Assembly: GCF_022213955.1 (NCBI RefSeq)
Contig: NZ_JAKNTW010000052.1
Coordinates: 1-61,466 of the forward strand
DNA: 61,466 nucleotides
DNA from: Dolomitihabitans soli
Lineage (GTDB): Bacteria; Actinomycetota; Actinomycetes; Streptosporangiales; Streptosporangiaceae
Reading direction: 5' to 3'
Shown piece by piece: positions 25,158 through 34,161 of the stretch (positions are counted from its first letter, which is position 1; every line of letters begins with the position of its first letter). The notes beneath the pieces are model-generated. The model was not told the origin of the DNA. It did not search any database and saw only the letters and a program-made list of their open reading frames with translations. Both the position numbers and the translations under genes were made by a program.

Positions 25158-28100
25158 TCAGCCCTCCTCCATCACAATGATCTCATAGTCGTCCGGGCCC
25201 AACCTGAGCTTCATGTCCTCCGTAAGCCGCTCCACCTCCTTGCGGATCTGCTCCACCAGCTCGGGATCCTGGATCCGCCGTGCGCGCGAGTGAGGTGGGA
25301 GGATGACCTCCTGCTCCTTCGAGATGGCGGAGAAAACCGAGATGTCTCGCGCTTGCTGACCGGTGAGCTGGTAGACGACCAGCACCTTCCGGCTGCTCGG
25401 GTTATCCGCCATGAATTGCAAGCCCACCGCCAGCCGCCGGCTCGCGCTGAGGAACTCGCGCGCGCTGCCATGCGGGTACAGCTGCGATCCGTAGATGGGC
25501 GAATGCCCTGGCGTGATCCAGTCGCCGCGGTACGCGCGCACCGGCGCCTCGGGCGTGCCCAGCGTGGGCAGTTGCATCATGGCGTCGTACATCATGTCGG
25601 CGTGCCATCGCATCTCGTCGAACAGGCGTGGCATCACCGGCTTCAGCAGTTCGCGGATCTCCGTCCAGGTCGCACGCTGCGCCTTACGGGCATCCCTGGC
25701 GTCGCCGTCGGCCTTCCGAGCCTCCGCCGCACGACCCGCCTCGCGGTGCTCCTCGCCATCGCGCTTGGCGATTTCGCCCTTGAGGACCGCGTCGACGTAC
25801 GCCTGGGAGAGCGCGTTCAGCGGCGACTGCGAGGCGTAGTGGTCCGTCCCCGTGTGCAGCGCGTGGATCAGCGCCAGCGGGAGAGGCAGCGTTTTGGGGC
25901 CGAGCACGCGGGAGTCCAGATAGCTCGCCGTCAGGCTTTCGGCCTTCTGGGCCATCCTGACCCGCACGGCCGCCTCCGACACCCCGCCGGTCCACAGCTG
26001 CGTGCGCGTCACGTTGTTGATCAGGTAGTGGCCGTCCATGGTGTACACGGTCAGGGCCATCACGTGCGCCGGCGACAGCCGGTCGGCCAGTTGCCGGACC
26101 GCGGCCGTGTCCGTCGGGTCGATCCCGTGGCGCTGCAGCCAGTCGGCGAGGATCGTGTTGGTCACCTTTCCTCTGTACAGTTGCGGCCACACCTCGTCCG
26201 CAGCGTGCCGCACGCCGGGCTGCTGAGTCTCGGAGAAGCCGTTGGGATTGTCGGCGTGCTGGAGGTACCGGGCCTCGTGCGGGAACAGGTGGTTCGACAG
26301 CACTTCGGCCCGCAGCGTGCGCAGATCCAGGCCGGGAAGGCCGCGGTACATGTCCACCGGGGTGAGCCGGGCGCCCGGCGGGACGTCCAGCCGCCCCAGG
26401 CCGGCGATCTGCGCACCGCGGATGATCTCGAACAGCGAATGGTCCCGCCCCGGCAGCATCCAGCCCATCAGCGCGCCGAGGAAGCGCTCGTTCGTCGCGC
26501 CGCCGAGGTCGAGGAACTTGGCCGCCGTCAGCATTCGGGTGGTGGTCGCCGATACCCCGTCGATCACGGGGAAGCCGTCGTCCGTCATCCGCCTGGCCCA
26601 TCGGCTGGAGGTGGTCTCGTGCGCGGTCACGCCCTCCCGCCAGGGGAGGAGGGTGTCCGGGCGCAGGGGCTCGCCGACGATCCTCTCGACGAACGCCCGC
26701 TCGAACATGCCAAGGGGCACGCGCAGCGCCTGATAGTGCTCCGGAGTCGTGATCAGCCCGAGCCGTTGCTGCTCTTCGGGGGTACGGTCGTGCCTGCTCG
26801 CCTGGCTCTGGACCACGTCGGCGACATTCCGCAGCCCGTGCTCCGACACCATGAGAACGTTTCCGGTGCCGAACGGGTCGCGGTCGAACCGGTGTACGGC
26901 CGGGTCGAACCAGTTCTCAAGCCTGCCCATGATCGCACGGTTGAGGCTGTCGTCCAGTTGCCGCTGCATGCGTCTGAGCTCACCGACGTCAAGTCCGGCG
27001 GCCCGCGCTTCCGCCCATCGCTCGTTGTCGATGATGTCGAGCAGGAGCTTGCCCAGGATCTGCGGGTTGTCGTGGTTGAAGTAGCTCGCGTTGTAGAAGG
27101 CCGTCACCAGCTCCCGCACGTTGCCGTACTCGAGCAGGTCATCGAACCGCACTCTGGTCCCGACCTGCCCGACGCTGCTGTGCGCGCCTTCGTCATCGCG
27201 GAAGAAGGCGCTCTCCACCCGGCGCCTGAGGTCGGCGTAGCTCTCGTCCGCCTTCCGTGGGGTGAGCTCAAGGAGAACGTCTCGTAGTTTGCTCACCGCC
27301 GTGCGGGCCGCGTCGGCGGTCTGCGGATCGTTGAAGTAGTAGGCGCCCAGCCGCTGCTCGAATTGGGTGGCCTCCGCCGCCCACCGGGGATCGTTGAAGA
27401 ACCTCTCGAACTCGAACGGCGCCCGCGGGGCACCGGGCGCCGAATCCGCCACGCCGGACGATGTGGCGGTGCCGGCCACGTGCGCGCCGGATGACGCGGG
27501 TGGCGGGGTGTCGGTGCCGGACAGCTGCTCGCTTCGCGTCGGCACGTCCGCCGCCGGCGTTCGCTCACCCGGTGTCCGCTCATCGGGGACGGCGGCGTGG
27601 AGCGCATCCGGCTCCGATGCGCGCACGGCGTGGCCGTCGGGCGTCTCCGGTGCGCGCGCGACGTGGCCGTCGGGCGTCTCCGGCGCGCGCACGGCGTGGA
27701 GCGCATCCGGCTCCGGTGCGCGCACGGCGTGGCCGACGGGCGGCTCCGGTGCGCGCACGGCGTGGCCGTCGGGCGTCTCCGGCCGGCCTCCGTGGTTGAG
27801 AATCTGATCCAGACGGCCGGGTGGATGCGCGTCACCGGGCATCGCCGGACGAGAAGACCCGCCTTCGACGTGATCCGCTCCACGGGGGCCACCCGGACCA
27901 CTGCCCTCACCACGATCCACCCCACGAGGAACCCCCGGACCGCCATCCTCGGTACGGTCCGCCGCACGAGGGGCCCGTTGTGGCTCGGCTGTCTGGGTGC
28001 GTCCCGCGTCGCCGGTGCGCGGTGCCGGTTCGGGCCCAGCGCCGCGCTCCTGGCGCTGTCTTCCGCCGCTTGGCTGGTCGTCGCCGGGTAGGGCATGCGG

Positions 28101-29231
28101 CCGCACGACCGTGGCGGGGGCGTCCTGCCCGCTACGCGGCGCGTGGACCGATTCCTCCTGCGGGGGAGGCGCCTTGGGAGTGATGACGTCGGCCTGGCTG
28201 AGCGAGCTGCCATGGCCGGGCGGGGTGTCGGCCATGGACGGGATAACCGGGCCGGTTCCGGCAGCGGGGCCGTGCGGCGTGGGCCCGGACGGCGGAGCGA
28301 AGGCTGTGGGATGCGCGGGGGGCTCGCCGCCGCCCGGCGTGAGCCCGCCCAGGTGCTGACCGTCCGCACCCAGGGCGCTGGAGGTGAAGCCTTTGGCGAA
28401 CAGGTCCCAGCTGAAGTTCCCCTGGGAGAGCAGGCTGCCGGCGGTGGTGATGCCGCCGGTCACGGCGTACTGCGCGGCCTGGCCGTAGATGGAGGAGCTG
28501 GCGGCGGCGAGGAGTCGTTCCGCCGCGGTCATCTCCGCCCGGGTCAGTCCGGCCCGCAGGGCGGGGGTGGCCAGGCGGGTCAGGCCGCCGGTAAGCCCTC
28601 CCATGAGGCCGCCCATCGCGCCGCCCGCCAGCGCGGACATCACCAGCTGGCGTCCATCGAGATCGTCCCGGCGGCCCTTCGCGATCTGCGTCAGCTGGAT
28701 CCCGGCGTCCATGCCCGCGACGATGCCGGCGAAGATCGCGATATTCGCCAGGGTCCGTTTGGCGATCTGCGCGATGGTCATCCGGGCGAGCTGCAGGCGG
28801 GCGGGAATGAGCGCCAGGCTCGCGCCGCTGCTGGTCACGGCGATGGCCAGCAGGTAACCGAGTTGCAGGATCAGCAGCCACACCGTGGCCTCGATCATGT
28901 ACTTGGCGTACTGGATCTGCACACCGATGTTGTTGATCGCGATAGCGGTGTCGATCAGCCGGGTGACCGGCTCGGCCTCCAGCGGATCGGTCACCCGGGC
29001 GACATGTTCGGCGAAGGCCAGGTGCGCCGCGCCGTCCCAGGCGTCGCCGATCTTGTCGGCTGACCAGGGCCGCTCAGCGCCGGTGCCCTCGACGATCTGG
29101 TAGGCGGCGGACACGCACGCGTCGGCGAGCCGGAAGCACCGCGTCTCGTCGCCTTCGGGCCAGTTCATCCCGACCACCCAGCCGACATAGGGCTTGGCCC
29201 AGTCGGGGATCAGAAAGCCATCGAATGCCAT
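25158..29231 (-). CDS. Large CpnT-like polymorphic toxin with C-terminal ADP-ribosyltransferase-like domain
   Basis: This 1357-residue protein has several parts. Residues 1-290 resemble the N-terminal region of CpnT-type type VII substrates, with hydrophobic helices (VWLLILQLGYLLAIAVTSSG) and Gly-rich MGGLMGGLTGGL. About 290-590 is a Pro/charged linker with five 11-residue repeats. About 590-1110 is a long, mostly helical domain I do not recognise. About 1110-1180 is a charged coil. The C-terminus carries an R-S-E signature: R1235 in AYRGD, S1262/S1264 in EFLSASR, and E1306/E1308 in KEQEVILPPHSRA, as in arginine-directed mono-ADP-ribosyltransferases. The toxin activity is inferred. The upstream WXG100-like gene ends four bases before the start. 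Confidence 0.82.
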   Translation of the reverse strand: MAFDGFLIPDWAKPYVGWVVGMNWPEGDETRCFRLADACVSAAYQIVEGTGAERPWSADKIGDAWDGAAHLAFAEHVARVTDPLEAEPVTRLIDTAIAINNIGVQIQYAKYMIEATVWLLILQLGYLLAIAVTSSGASLALIPARLQLARMTIAQIAKRTLANIAIFAGIVAGMDAGIQLTQIAKGRRDDLDGRQLVMSALAGGAMGGLMGGLTGGLTRLATPALRAGLTRAEMTAAERLLAAASSSIYGQAAQYAVTGGITTAGSLLSQGNFSWDLFAKGFTSSALGADGQHLGGLTPGGGEPPAHPTAFAPPSGPTPHGPAAGTGPVIPSMADTPPGHGSSLSQADVITPKAPPPQEESVHAPRSGQDAPATVVRPHALPGDDQPSGGRQRQERGAGPEPAPRTGDAGRTQTAEPQRAPRAADRTEDGGPGVPRGVDRGEGSGPGGPRGADHVEGGSSRPAMPGDAHPPGRLDQILNHGGRPETPDGHAVRAPEPPVGHAVRAPEPDALHAVRAPETPDGHVARAPETPDGHAVRASEPDALHAAVPDERTPGERTPAADVPTRSEQLSGTDTPPPASSGAHVAGTATSSGVADSAPGAPRAPFEFERFFNDPRWAAEATQFEQRLGAYYFNDPQTADAARTAVSKLRDVLLELTPRKADESYADLRRRVESAFFRDDEGAHSSVGQVGTRVRFDDLLEYGNVRELVTAFYNASYFNHDNPQILGKLLLDIIDNERWAEARAAGLDVGELRRMQRQLDDSLNRAIMGRLENWFDPAVHRFDRDPFGTGNVLMVSEHGLRNVADVVQSQASRHDRTPEEQQRLGLITTPEHYQALRVPLGMFERAFVERIVGEPLRPDTLLPWREGVTAHETTSSRWARRMTDDGFPVIDGVSATTTRMLTAAKFLDLGGATNERFLGALMGWMLPGRDHSLFEIIRGAQIAGLGRLDVPPGARLTPVDMYRGLPGLDLRTLRAEVLSNHLFPHEARYLQHADNPNGFSETQQPGVRHAADEVWPQLYRGKVTNTILADWLQRHGIDPTDTAAVRQLADRLSPAHVMALTVYTMDGHYLINNVTRTQLWTGGVSEAAVRVRMAQKAESLTASYLDSRVLGPKTLPLPLALIHALHTGTDHYASQSPLNALSQAYVDAVLKGEIAKRDGEEHREAGRAAEARKADGDARDARKAQRATWTEIRELLKPVMPRLFDEMRWHADMMYDAMMQLPTLGTPEAPVRAYRGDWITPGHSPIYGSQLYPHGSAREFLSASRRLAVGLQFMADNPSSRKVLVVYQLTGQQARDISVFSAISKEQEVILPPHSRARRIQDPELVEQIRKEVERLTEDMKLRLGPDDYEIIVMEEG
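27595..27783. repeat. 33-base tandem repeats within the toxin linker
   Basis: Five 33-base units (27595-27759) plus a partial sixth alternate two sub-types, encoding HAVRAPE-(TPDG or PDAL) 11-residue units on the minus strand. The period is a multiple of three, and the units vary at the same positions. It is a coding linker repeat, not a CRISPR array. Confidence 0.9.
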
Positions 29232-29235
29232 AAGG

Positions 29236-29535
29236 TCAGCGGTTGGGGTGCTCGGCCTGCTCGTACCTCGCGGCGCTCACGCGGAGCCCGGTGGCGAGGC
29301 CGTCCAGATCATCGATGTACGCCTGCAACGCGTTGAAGATGCCCGCTTCGATCCCGGGCATCTTCTTCTCCAGTTCGGCCCCGTACTCGTCGTCTCCAAG
29401 AGCCCGCCGGTCGCGGTCGAAGGCGGCGCGCAGCGTGTCGCGTGCCGAGGTCACGTTGTCCCGCCGCCCGCCGACGACCTTGGACTCGCGGACCAGCGCC
29501 GTCCGAAACACGTTCAGGGTGTAGGAGCTCGCCAT
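29236..29535 (-). CDS. WXG100-like (ESX-type) small helical protein
   Basis: This 99-residue, all-helical protein has the size and heptad-like pattern of ESX/WXG100 partners (NVFRTALVRESKV, LRAAFDRDRRAL, GIFNALQAYIDDLDGLATGLRV). A clear Trp-X-Gly turn is not visible, so membership is by size, composition and context. It lies between the YbaB-like gene (22-base overlap) and the toxin (4-base gap). It may escort the toxin to a type VII secretion machine, none of whose core genes is in this window. Confidence 0.65.
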   Translation of the reverse strand: MASSYTLNVFRTALVRESKVVGGRRDNVTSARDTLRAAFDRDRRALGDDEYGAELEKKMPGIEAGIFNALQAYIDDLDGLATGLRVSAARYEQAEHPNR

Positions 29536-29948
29536 GCCCTTCCCTCCCTGCCGTCGAACTCCACAGGGTCGTCGAGCTCCACAGGCTGGGGCAGAAACGA
29601 GTCGAGACCCACCCCTTCGCCGAAGATGTCCTCGTACGGCAGGCCCTCCGGCACGAGCGGCTCCATGAGCTCCTTCGACTGCCGGGCGACGGCCTCCGTG
29701 GCCTGGTTGATCTGCGTCATCAGCGAACGCGAGAGCTCTGACGGCGACAACCTCCGGTATACACGCGGATTGAGTTCGATGGCGCGCACCTGCCCGTGCC
29801 GTCCCACCGTCACGGTCACCATGCCGTCGTCCGACCTGACCGTGGACTCGACCTCGTCGAGCTTGCCGAACAGCTCCTTGACCTGCCGAAGATGCCGGTC
29901 ATACTCCGCGGCCAGATCCTCCACCGTGTCCCGGAACACATCTGTCAC
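29514..29948 (-). CDS. YbaB/EbfC family protein
   Basis: This 144-residue protein has the YbaB-type alpha-beta core (VESTVRSDDGMVTVTVGRHGQVRAIELNP) between two helical segments, plus an acidic C-terminal extension. YbaB homologues are nucleoid-associated; copies beside ESX-linked toxins are frequent in actinomycetes and may have another role there. The start is GTG 29948. It is the first gene of the toxin cassette, preceded by an AT-rich stretch (29949-30050) that should hold the promoter. Confidence 0.8.
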   Translation of the reverse strand: MTDVFRDTVEDLAAEYDRHLRQVKELFGKLDEVESTVRSDDGMVTVTVGRHGQVRAIELNPRVYRRLSPSELSRSLMTQINQATEAVARQSKELMEPLVPEGLPYEDIFGEGVGLDSFLPQPVELDDPVEFDGREGRAWRAPTP

Positions 29949-30079
29949 ACGAGCACCATTTCATATGTTGTTCAACTTTAACTCGTACAAAACATCACAT
30001 CTTGACAGGCGAGACGGTAGTTAATAGTTGAATTACTTGGTGCTCCACGGCTCGTAGCCGAGTCACGGCGAGGACGCCC

Positions 30080-30586
30080 CTAGAAGTCGCCGGCGGCCAC
30101 CCGCAGGGTGCGGAGCAGGGTGAACATCTCGTCGAGTTGCGCCTCGCCGTACATGGTCAGGCCGAAGTCGGCGGCCATCAGGTCGGCGGTGGCTCGCTGT
30201 ACGAGGTCGCGGCCCTGGGGGGTGATGTCGGCGAGGACGCCGCGGCCGTCCTCGGGGTTGCGGCGGCGGCGGACCAGGGCGGCGCGTTCGAGACGGTCCA
30301 CGGTGTTGGTGACGCTCGTGGGGTGGACCATGAGACGCTCCCCGATTTTGGACAAAGGGAGAGATCCGGTCTTGCTGAAGGTCAGCAGCACGAGAGCTTC
30401 GTACCGGGCGAAGGTCAAGTCATACGGTTTGAGCAGCGCGTCCAGTTGCGAGAGCAGGATCTGGTGCGCTCTCATGATCGATGTGACGGCGGCCATGGCC
30501 GAGGACGGCCCGAAGTGAACGCGCCAGCTACTGGCGGCGCGCTCGATCGGGTCGAACGGCAGGTTCAGCGGCTCACCTGTAGGCAC
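30080..30586 (-). CDS. MarR family transcriptional regulator
   Basis: This 168-residue regulator has a winged-helix domain (LTFARYEALVLLTF, LPLSKIGERLMVHPTSVTNTVDRLERAALVRRRRNPEDGRGVLADIT) and a C-terminal dimerisation helix. GTG 30586 has no obvious ribosome site, so the start could lie further in. It is upstream of the toxin cassette on the same strand and divergent from the membrane gene at 30937, either of which it might control. Confidence 0.9.
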   Translation of the reverse strand: MPTGEPLNLPFDPIERAASSWRVHFGPSSAMAAVTSIMRAHQILLSQLDALLKPYDLTFARYEALVLLTFSKTGSLPLSKIGERLMVHPTSVTNTVDRLERAALVRRRRNPEDGRGVLADITPQGRDLVQRATADLMAADFGLTMYGEAQLDEMFTLLRTLRVAAGDF

Positions 30587-30936
30587 AGCGCTTACCGTAG
30601 CGCGGCCACATCCCGGTTCGCCCGGTTACGTCGAGCAAGCAAATCTCGGAGCTTGACCAAGAAGCCGTACGCCAAACATCACGCTCAGTTATGGTTCTCG
30701 CATCGATTGGTGAGGCGGAGGCCAAGTGGCCACGCGGCCGGGATCGGCCGTGCTCAGCCGGGCCTGCAGGGGTGCGGGCCAGGACCGTCGGTGTCGAGGG
30801 GACCGGCACGGGGGCTGGGGAGTCCGCCTGATCGAGGCACGGGGGGTGCTTTTGATGAACAGTGACTGGACGTCGCGATGGCGACGTGGAGTGATCGTAT
30901 CGACCGACGCAGTGTGCCCGGGCGACCGGCGCACAT
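30587..30936. other. Intergenic region between marR and the divergent membrane gene
   Basis: No convincing gene is present. It holds an inverted repeat ACGTCGC-GATG-GCGACGT at 30870-30887 that could be a regulator site or leader hairpin. A 31-codon frame from ATG 30855 stops inside the start of the next gene. Confidence 0.5.
30870..30887. promoter_or_regulatory. Inverted repeat in the marR/membrane-gene interval
   Basis: ACGTCGCGATGGCGACGT consists of two perfect 7-base arms with a GATG centre, 50 bases before the GTG of the plus-strand membrane gene. Confidence 0.45.
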
Positions 30937-32487
30937 GTGACGGTGCGTGAGCAGAAGGGCGTTTCACGCGCGGAACTCAGGCAGAGTGCTGCCGTGACTG
31001 TCGCCGTCCTGCTCGTTTTAGGGCTGGTGGCGGCGTGGAGCGTCCTTATCCCCGGCGTGGACGCCTGGGAGAACATCATGGTGGCCGTGATCGGCTCGCT
31101 GCGGCTGACCGGGCCGGTCGCCGCCGCGTTCGCCTGCTGGGTGGCGCTGCGCAAGCGGCGGGCCAGCGCCGGGCGTGCGTTCACCACCTGGCAGGCGATG
31201 AAGGTGCCGCTGGCCATCATGGTGGTGACCGTGGCGGCGTTCGCGGCGACCGCCCTGCTGCTGGCGGCCAACAGCATGCTCAACGAGCAGGCGGGACGGC
31301 TGGCGCCGAGCGGGCTGGCGATGGGCATGGCGGGGCTGGCGCTCTACGTCGCGATCGGCTGGGTGGCCGGCTGGCTGCTGCCGTGGATCGGCACGCCCGT
31401 GCTGGCCGGGCTGGGCTGCTACGCGCTGTTCAGCCGGCTGGCCGACGGCGGAGCCTGGGCGGATCGCCTAGCGCCCGCCACGCGCGAGCCGTACGACGTC
31501 TTCCAGGGGCTGAGCGCCTCGGCGTTCACCGACCAGACGCTCTGGCTGGTGGGAGTGAGCGGCGCACTGCTGCTCGGCTGGGCGGCGCTGGTCACCCGGC
31601 AGGCGCTGGTGCTCGCCGCGGCGATGCTCGCGGTGCTGGCGGCGGCGACCGGGCTGGCCAGGCTGGTGAGCGAGCCGCAGACCGTGTCGGCCCAGCCGGT
31701 GGTGTACAGCTGCCAGGAGTGGCCGATCACGATCTGCGTGCATCCCGGCATGCGCAGCGGGCTGACCGACCTGGGCGCCGCCTTCACCAAGATCGCCTCT
31801 CGGCTGAGCGGCACGCCCGCGGAGTTCACCAGGGTCGAGCAGCATCCACGCCGCACCGGCAGCGGCCAGGGACCAGGCGTGGCGACCGTGCACGTGGACG
31901 ATCTGGCGGCGGGCTTCGCCGACGAGGCGGCGGCTGAGTTCCTCGACGGTCTGGCGGCGAAGTGCAGGGGCGCACGCGGCTCGGGATACCGGGGGATCGT
32001 GATGGCGTGGCTGCGGGGCGAGTCGCTGCCCGTGGGACCGCTGCCCGAGCACCAGTTCGCGGCGGCCTGGTTCTCCAGCCTGACCGAGGCCCAGCGGCGT
32101 GACTGGCTGCGGCTGTTCTACTCCGACTTCGCCAGGTGCGCGCTGCGCGCCGAGCACTTCGGCGGCGGTCCGCAGGTGCACGCCGACTCACCGCACGGCG
32201 GCCCGGCGCCCGAGCAGTCCGCGCCCAGCGTCCCGGTCGTGCCCCAGCCCATCCCGCCCACCGCTCCGGCGGAGCCCAGCCCGGCGCCCGAACCCGAGCC
32301 CGTGGAGCCGACACCGCTTCCGGAGGAGCCCGCCCCGAAACCGGCGGAGCCGACGGCCGAGCCGCAGGCTCCGCCGGAGGAGCCACCCCAGCGGGCCGGC
32401 GAACCGCAGCACCCGCGCGATTACCGTCATTCCAGCCCATCACGGCAAGATCGGCACGACGACGGGGGAACCCCGGAAAACAGGTGA
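30937..32487 (+). CDS. Membrane protein with Pro-rich tail, unknown
   Basis: This 516-residue protein has about six or more hydrophobic helices in the first 260 residues (AAVTVAVLLVLGLVAAW, MVVTVAAFAATALLLA, LYVAIGWVAGWLLPWIG). A soluble domain follows with a paired-cysteine segment (YSCQEWPITICVHPGMR), then a long Pro/Glu-rich tail. The ICVHP motif recalls soluble regions seen in some actinomycete ABC-linked membrane proteins, but I cannot name a family. GTG 30937 lacks a good ribosome site. DUF4230 follows 31 bases later. Confidence 0.8.
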   Translation: MTVREQKGVSRAELRQSAAVTVAVLLVLGLVAAWSVLIPGVDAWENIMVAVIGSLRLTGPVAAAFACWVALRKRRASAGRAFTTWQAMKVPLAIMVVTVAAFAATALLLAANSMLNEQAGRLAPSGLAMGMAGLALYVAIGWVAGWLLPWIGTPVLAGLGCYALFSRLADGGAWADRLAPATREPYDVFQGLSASAFTDQTLWLVGVSGALLLGWAALVTRQALVLAAAMLAVLAAATGLARLVSEPQTVSAQPVVYSCQEWPITICVHPGMRSGLTDLGAAFTKIASRLSGTPAEFTRVEQHPRRTGSGQGPGVATVHVDDLAAGFADEAAAEFLDGLAAKCRGARGSGYRGIVMAWLRGESLPVGPLPEHQFAAAWFSSLTEAQRRDWLRLFYSDFARCALRAEHFGGGPQVHADSPHGGPAPEQSAPSVPVVPQPIPPTAPAEPSPAPEPEPVEPTPLPEEPAPKPAEPTAEPQAPPEEPPQRAGEPQHPRDYRHSSPSRQDRHDDGGTPENR

Positions 32488-32518
32488 TATCCCCGCACCC
32501 GGGGGAAGGAGAAGACGC

Positions 32519-33211
32519 GTGACCCGCCAGGCTTCCACTCCCCCAGGCGCTACTCCCATCGCCCCCGCGGACCAGCCCCGCCGTCGCCGCGGCTGGCGGT
32601 TCCTCGCCGGCCTCCTCGTCGTGATCGTCCTGCTGGTCGTGGGCGCCCGGCTGACGTGGACCTGGCTGAACCCGTTCGGCGAGCGCAGCGTGGACCGCAG
32701 CCAGCCCGTGCTGCTGGAGTCGATCCACGACCTGAGCCGCTTCGAAGCCGCGACGGGCAACTTCCAGGTCGTCGTCGACCTGGAGAAGGACGCCGCGTTC
32801 CTGCCGGACGCGATCAAGGGCAGCCGCACCCTCTTCGTCGGCGCCGGCGGCGTCGACGCCTACGTCGACCTCTCCTCCATCGCCTCGAACGCGCTCACCA
32901 TGTCACCCGACCGAACCGAGGTGACCGTACGGCTGCCGCGAGCCGCGCTGGAGAAGCCCAACCTCGACAACCGGCGGTCCTACGTCTACCACCAGCAGCG
33001 CGGCATCCTCGACCGGGTGCAGGAGTTCTTGTCGTCCTCCCCGCAGAACCAGCAGGAGCTCTACGTGCTGGCCGAGAAGAAGATCGCGGAGGCCGCGGCG
33101 GCCAGCGACCTGCGCAACCGGGCCGACCAGAACACCAAGCGGATGCTCGAGGGCATGCTGAAGTCGCTCGGGTTCGAGAAGGTCTCCGTCAAGTTCGCCG
33201 ACGAGCCCTGA
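32519..33211 (+). CDS. Membrane-anchored DUF4230-type protein
   Basis: This 230-residue protein has a short basic N-terminus, one transmembrane helix (FLAGLLVVIVLLVVGARLTW) and an extracytoplasmic alpha/beta domain (FQVVVDLEKDAAFLPDAIKGSRTLFVGAGGVDAYVDLS). GTG 32519 has GGGGGAAGGAGA just upstream. The family has no assigned biochemical role. It is the second gene after the Pro-tailed membrane protein and converges on meaB with a gap of three bases. Confidence 0.85.
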   Translation: MTRQASTPPGATPIAPADQPRRRRGWRFLAGLLVVIVLLVVGARLTWTWLNPFGERSVDRSQPVLLESIHDLSRFEAATGNFQVVVDLEKDAAFLPDAIKGSRTLFVGAGGVDAYVDLSSIASNALTMSPDRTEVTVRLPRAALEKPNLDNRRSYVYHQQRGILDRVQEFLSSSPQNQQELYVLAEKKIAEAAAASDLRNRADQNTKRMLEGMLKSLGFEKVSVKFADEP

Positions 33212-33214
33212 CGG

Positions 33215-34156
33215 TCACAGCGCGGAGAGCAGTTCGTCGGCCGCGGTGTAGGGATCGGAGTCACCGGCGAGCACGCCTGCGGCGAGGGTGTCGAGGCGCC
33301 GGTCGCCGTGCAGGTAGGCGAACCGCCCGCGCAACGCGGCCACGGCGATCGCCTCGATCTCCTCGCGTGCCCTGGCGCGGCGCCGCCCTTCCAGTTCTCC
33401 CGAGCCGACGAGATGCGTCCGGTGCGCGGCCAACGCCACGAGGAGCTCCTCGACGCCCTCGCCACGGGACGCGATCGTGGTCACGATCGGCGGCTTCCAC
33501 GGCCGTTCGACCAGGGCGATCATGTTGCGCAGCTCGCGGACCGCGGCCTGGGTGCCGTCCCGGTCGGCCTTGTTCACCACGAACACGTCGCCGACCTCCA
33601 GGATGCCCGCCTTCGCCGCCTGGACGCCGTCGCCCATCCCAGGGGCGAGGAGCACGATCGTGGTGTCGGCGAGCGAGGCGATGTCGACCTCGGCCTGGCC
33701 GACGCCCACCGTCTCGATCAGGATCACCTCGCAGCCCGCCGCGTCGAGCACCCGCAGTGCCTGGGGCGTGGCCCAGGCGAGGCCGCCGAGATGGCCGCGG
33801 CTGGCCATGGACCTGATGAACACGCCGGAGTCGGTCGCGTGGTCCTGCATCCGCACCCGGTCGCCGAGCAGCGCTCCCCCGGTGAACGGGCTGGAGGGAT
33901 CGACCGCCAGCACGCCCACCTTCTTGCCCTGCGCGCGGAACGCCCGGACGAGCATCGCCGTCGAGGTCGACTTCCCCACCCCCGGCGAGCCGGTGAGGCC
34001 GATGACCGTGGCCGGCGGCTGCCTGCGCGGGCCCGTGCAGAGCTCGGCCGTGATCGCTCTTAGCTCGGGTGAGGCGTTCTCCACCAGCGAGATCAGCCGG
34101 GCCACCGCCCTCGGCCGCCCCTCCCTGGCCAGCTCGACCAGCTTGACCGCGTCCAC
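33215..34156 (-). CDS. meaB: Methylmalonyl-CoA mutase-associated GTPase MeaB
   Basis: This 313-residue G3E-type GTPase chaperones B12-dependent acyl-CoA mutases by gating adenosylcobalamin loading and replacing damaged cofactor. The P-loop is GLTGSPGVGKSTSTAML. The switch region is VLAVDPSSPFTGGALLGDRVRM, ETVGVGQAEVDIA is the Walker B/switch III segment, and NKADRDG the base-binding motif. GTG 34156 is the first in-frame start after the thiolase stop, six bases away. Probable clients are the icmA product here and a methylmalonyl-CoA mutase elsewhere. Confidence 0.92.
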   Translation of the reverse strand: MDAVKLVELAREGRPRAVARLISLVENASPELRAITAELCTGPRRQPPATVIGLTGSPGVGKSTSTAMLVRAFRAQGKKVGVLAVDPSSPFTGGALLGDRVRMQDHATDSGVFIRSMASRGHLGGLAWATPQALRVLDAAGCEVILIETVGVGQAEVDIASLADTTIVLLAPGMGDGVQAAKAGILEVGDVFVVNKADRDGTQAAVRELRNMIALVERPWKPPIVTTIASRGEGVEELLVALAAHRTHLVGSGELEGRRRARAREEIEAIAVAALRGRFAYLHGDRRLDTLAAGVLAGDSDPYTAADELLSAL

Positions 34157-34161
34157 CGGCG

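Noticed and set aside
27595-27783. Regular 33-base repeats resembling a CRISPR array
   Set aside because: Units are directly adjacent without spacers, keep the reading frame of the large toxin gene and encode a Pro-rich linker.
30003-30031. TTGACA followed by AT-rich sequence as a plus-strand promoter
   Set aside because: It points toward the 3' end of the minus-strand marR gene with no plus-strand gene to serve.
30855-30950. Possible 31-codon leader peptide before the membrane gene
   Set aside because: No ribosome site of note and no recognisable attenuator; kept only as a remark.
30573-31328. Long minus-strand frame opposite the membrane gene
   Set aside because: It is antisense to a gene with clear membrane helices and has low-complexity Ala/Ser/Thr composition.
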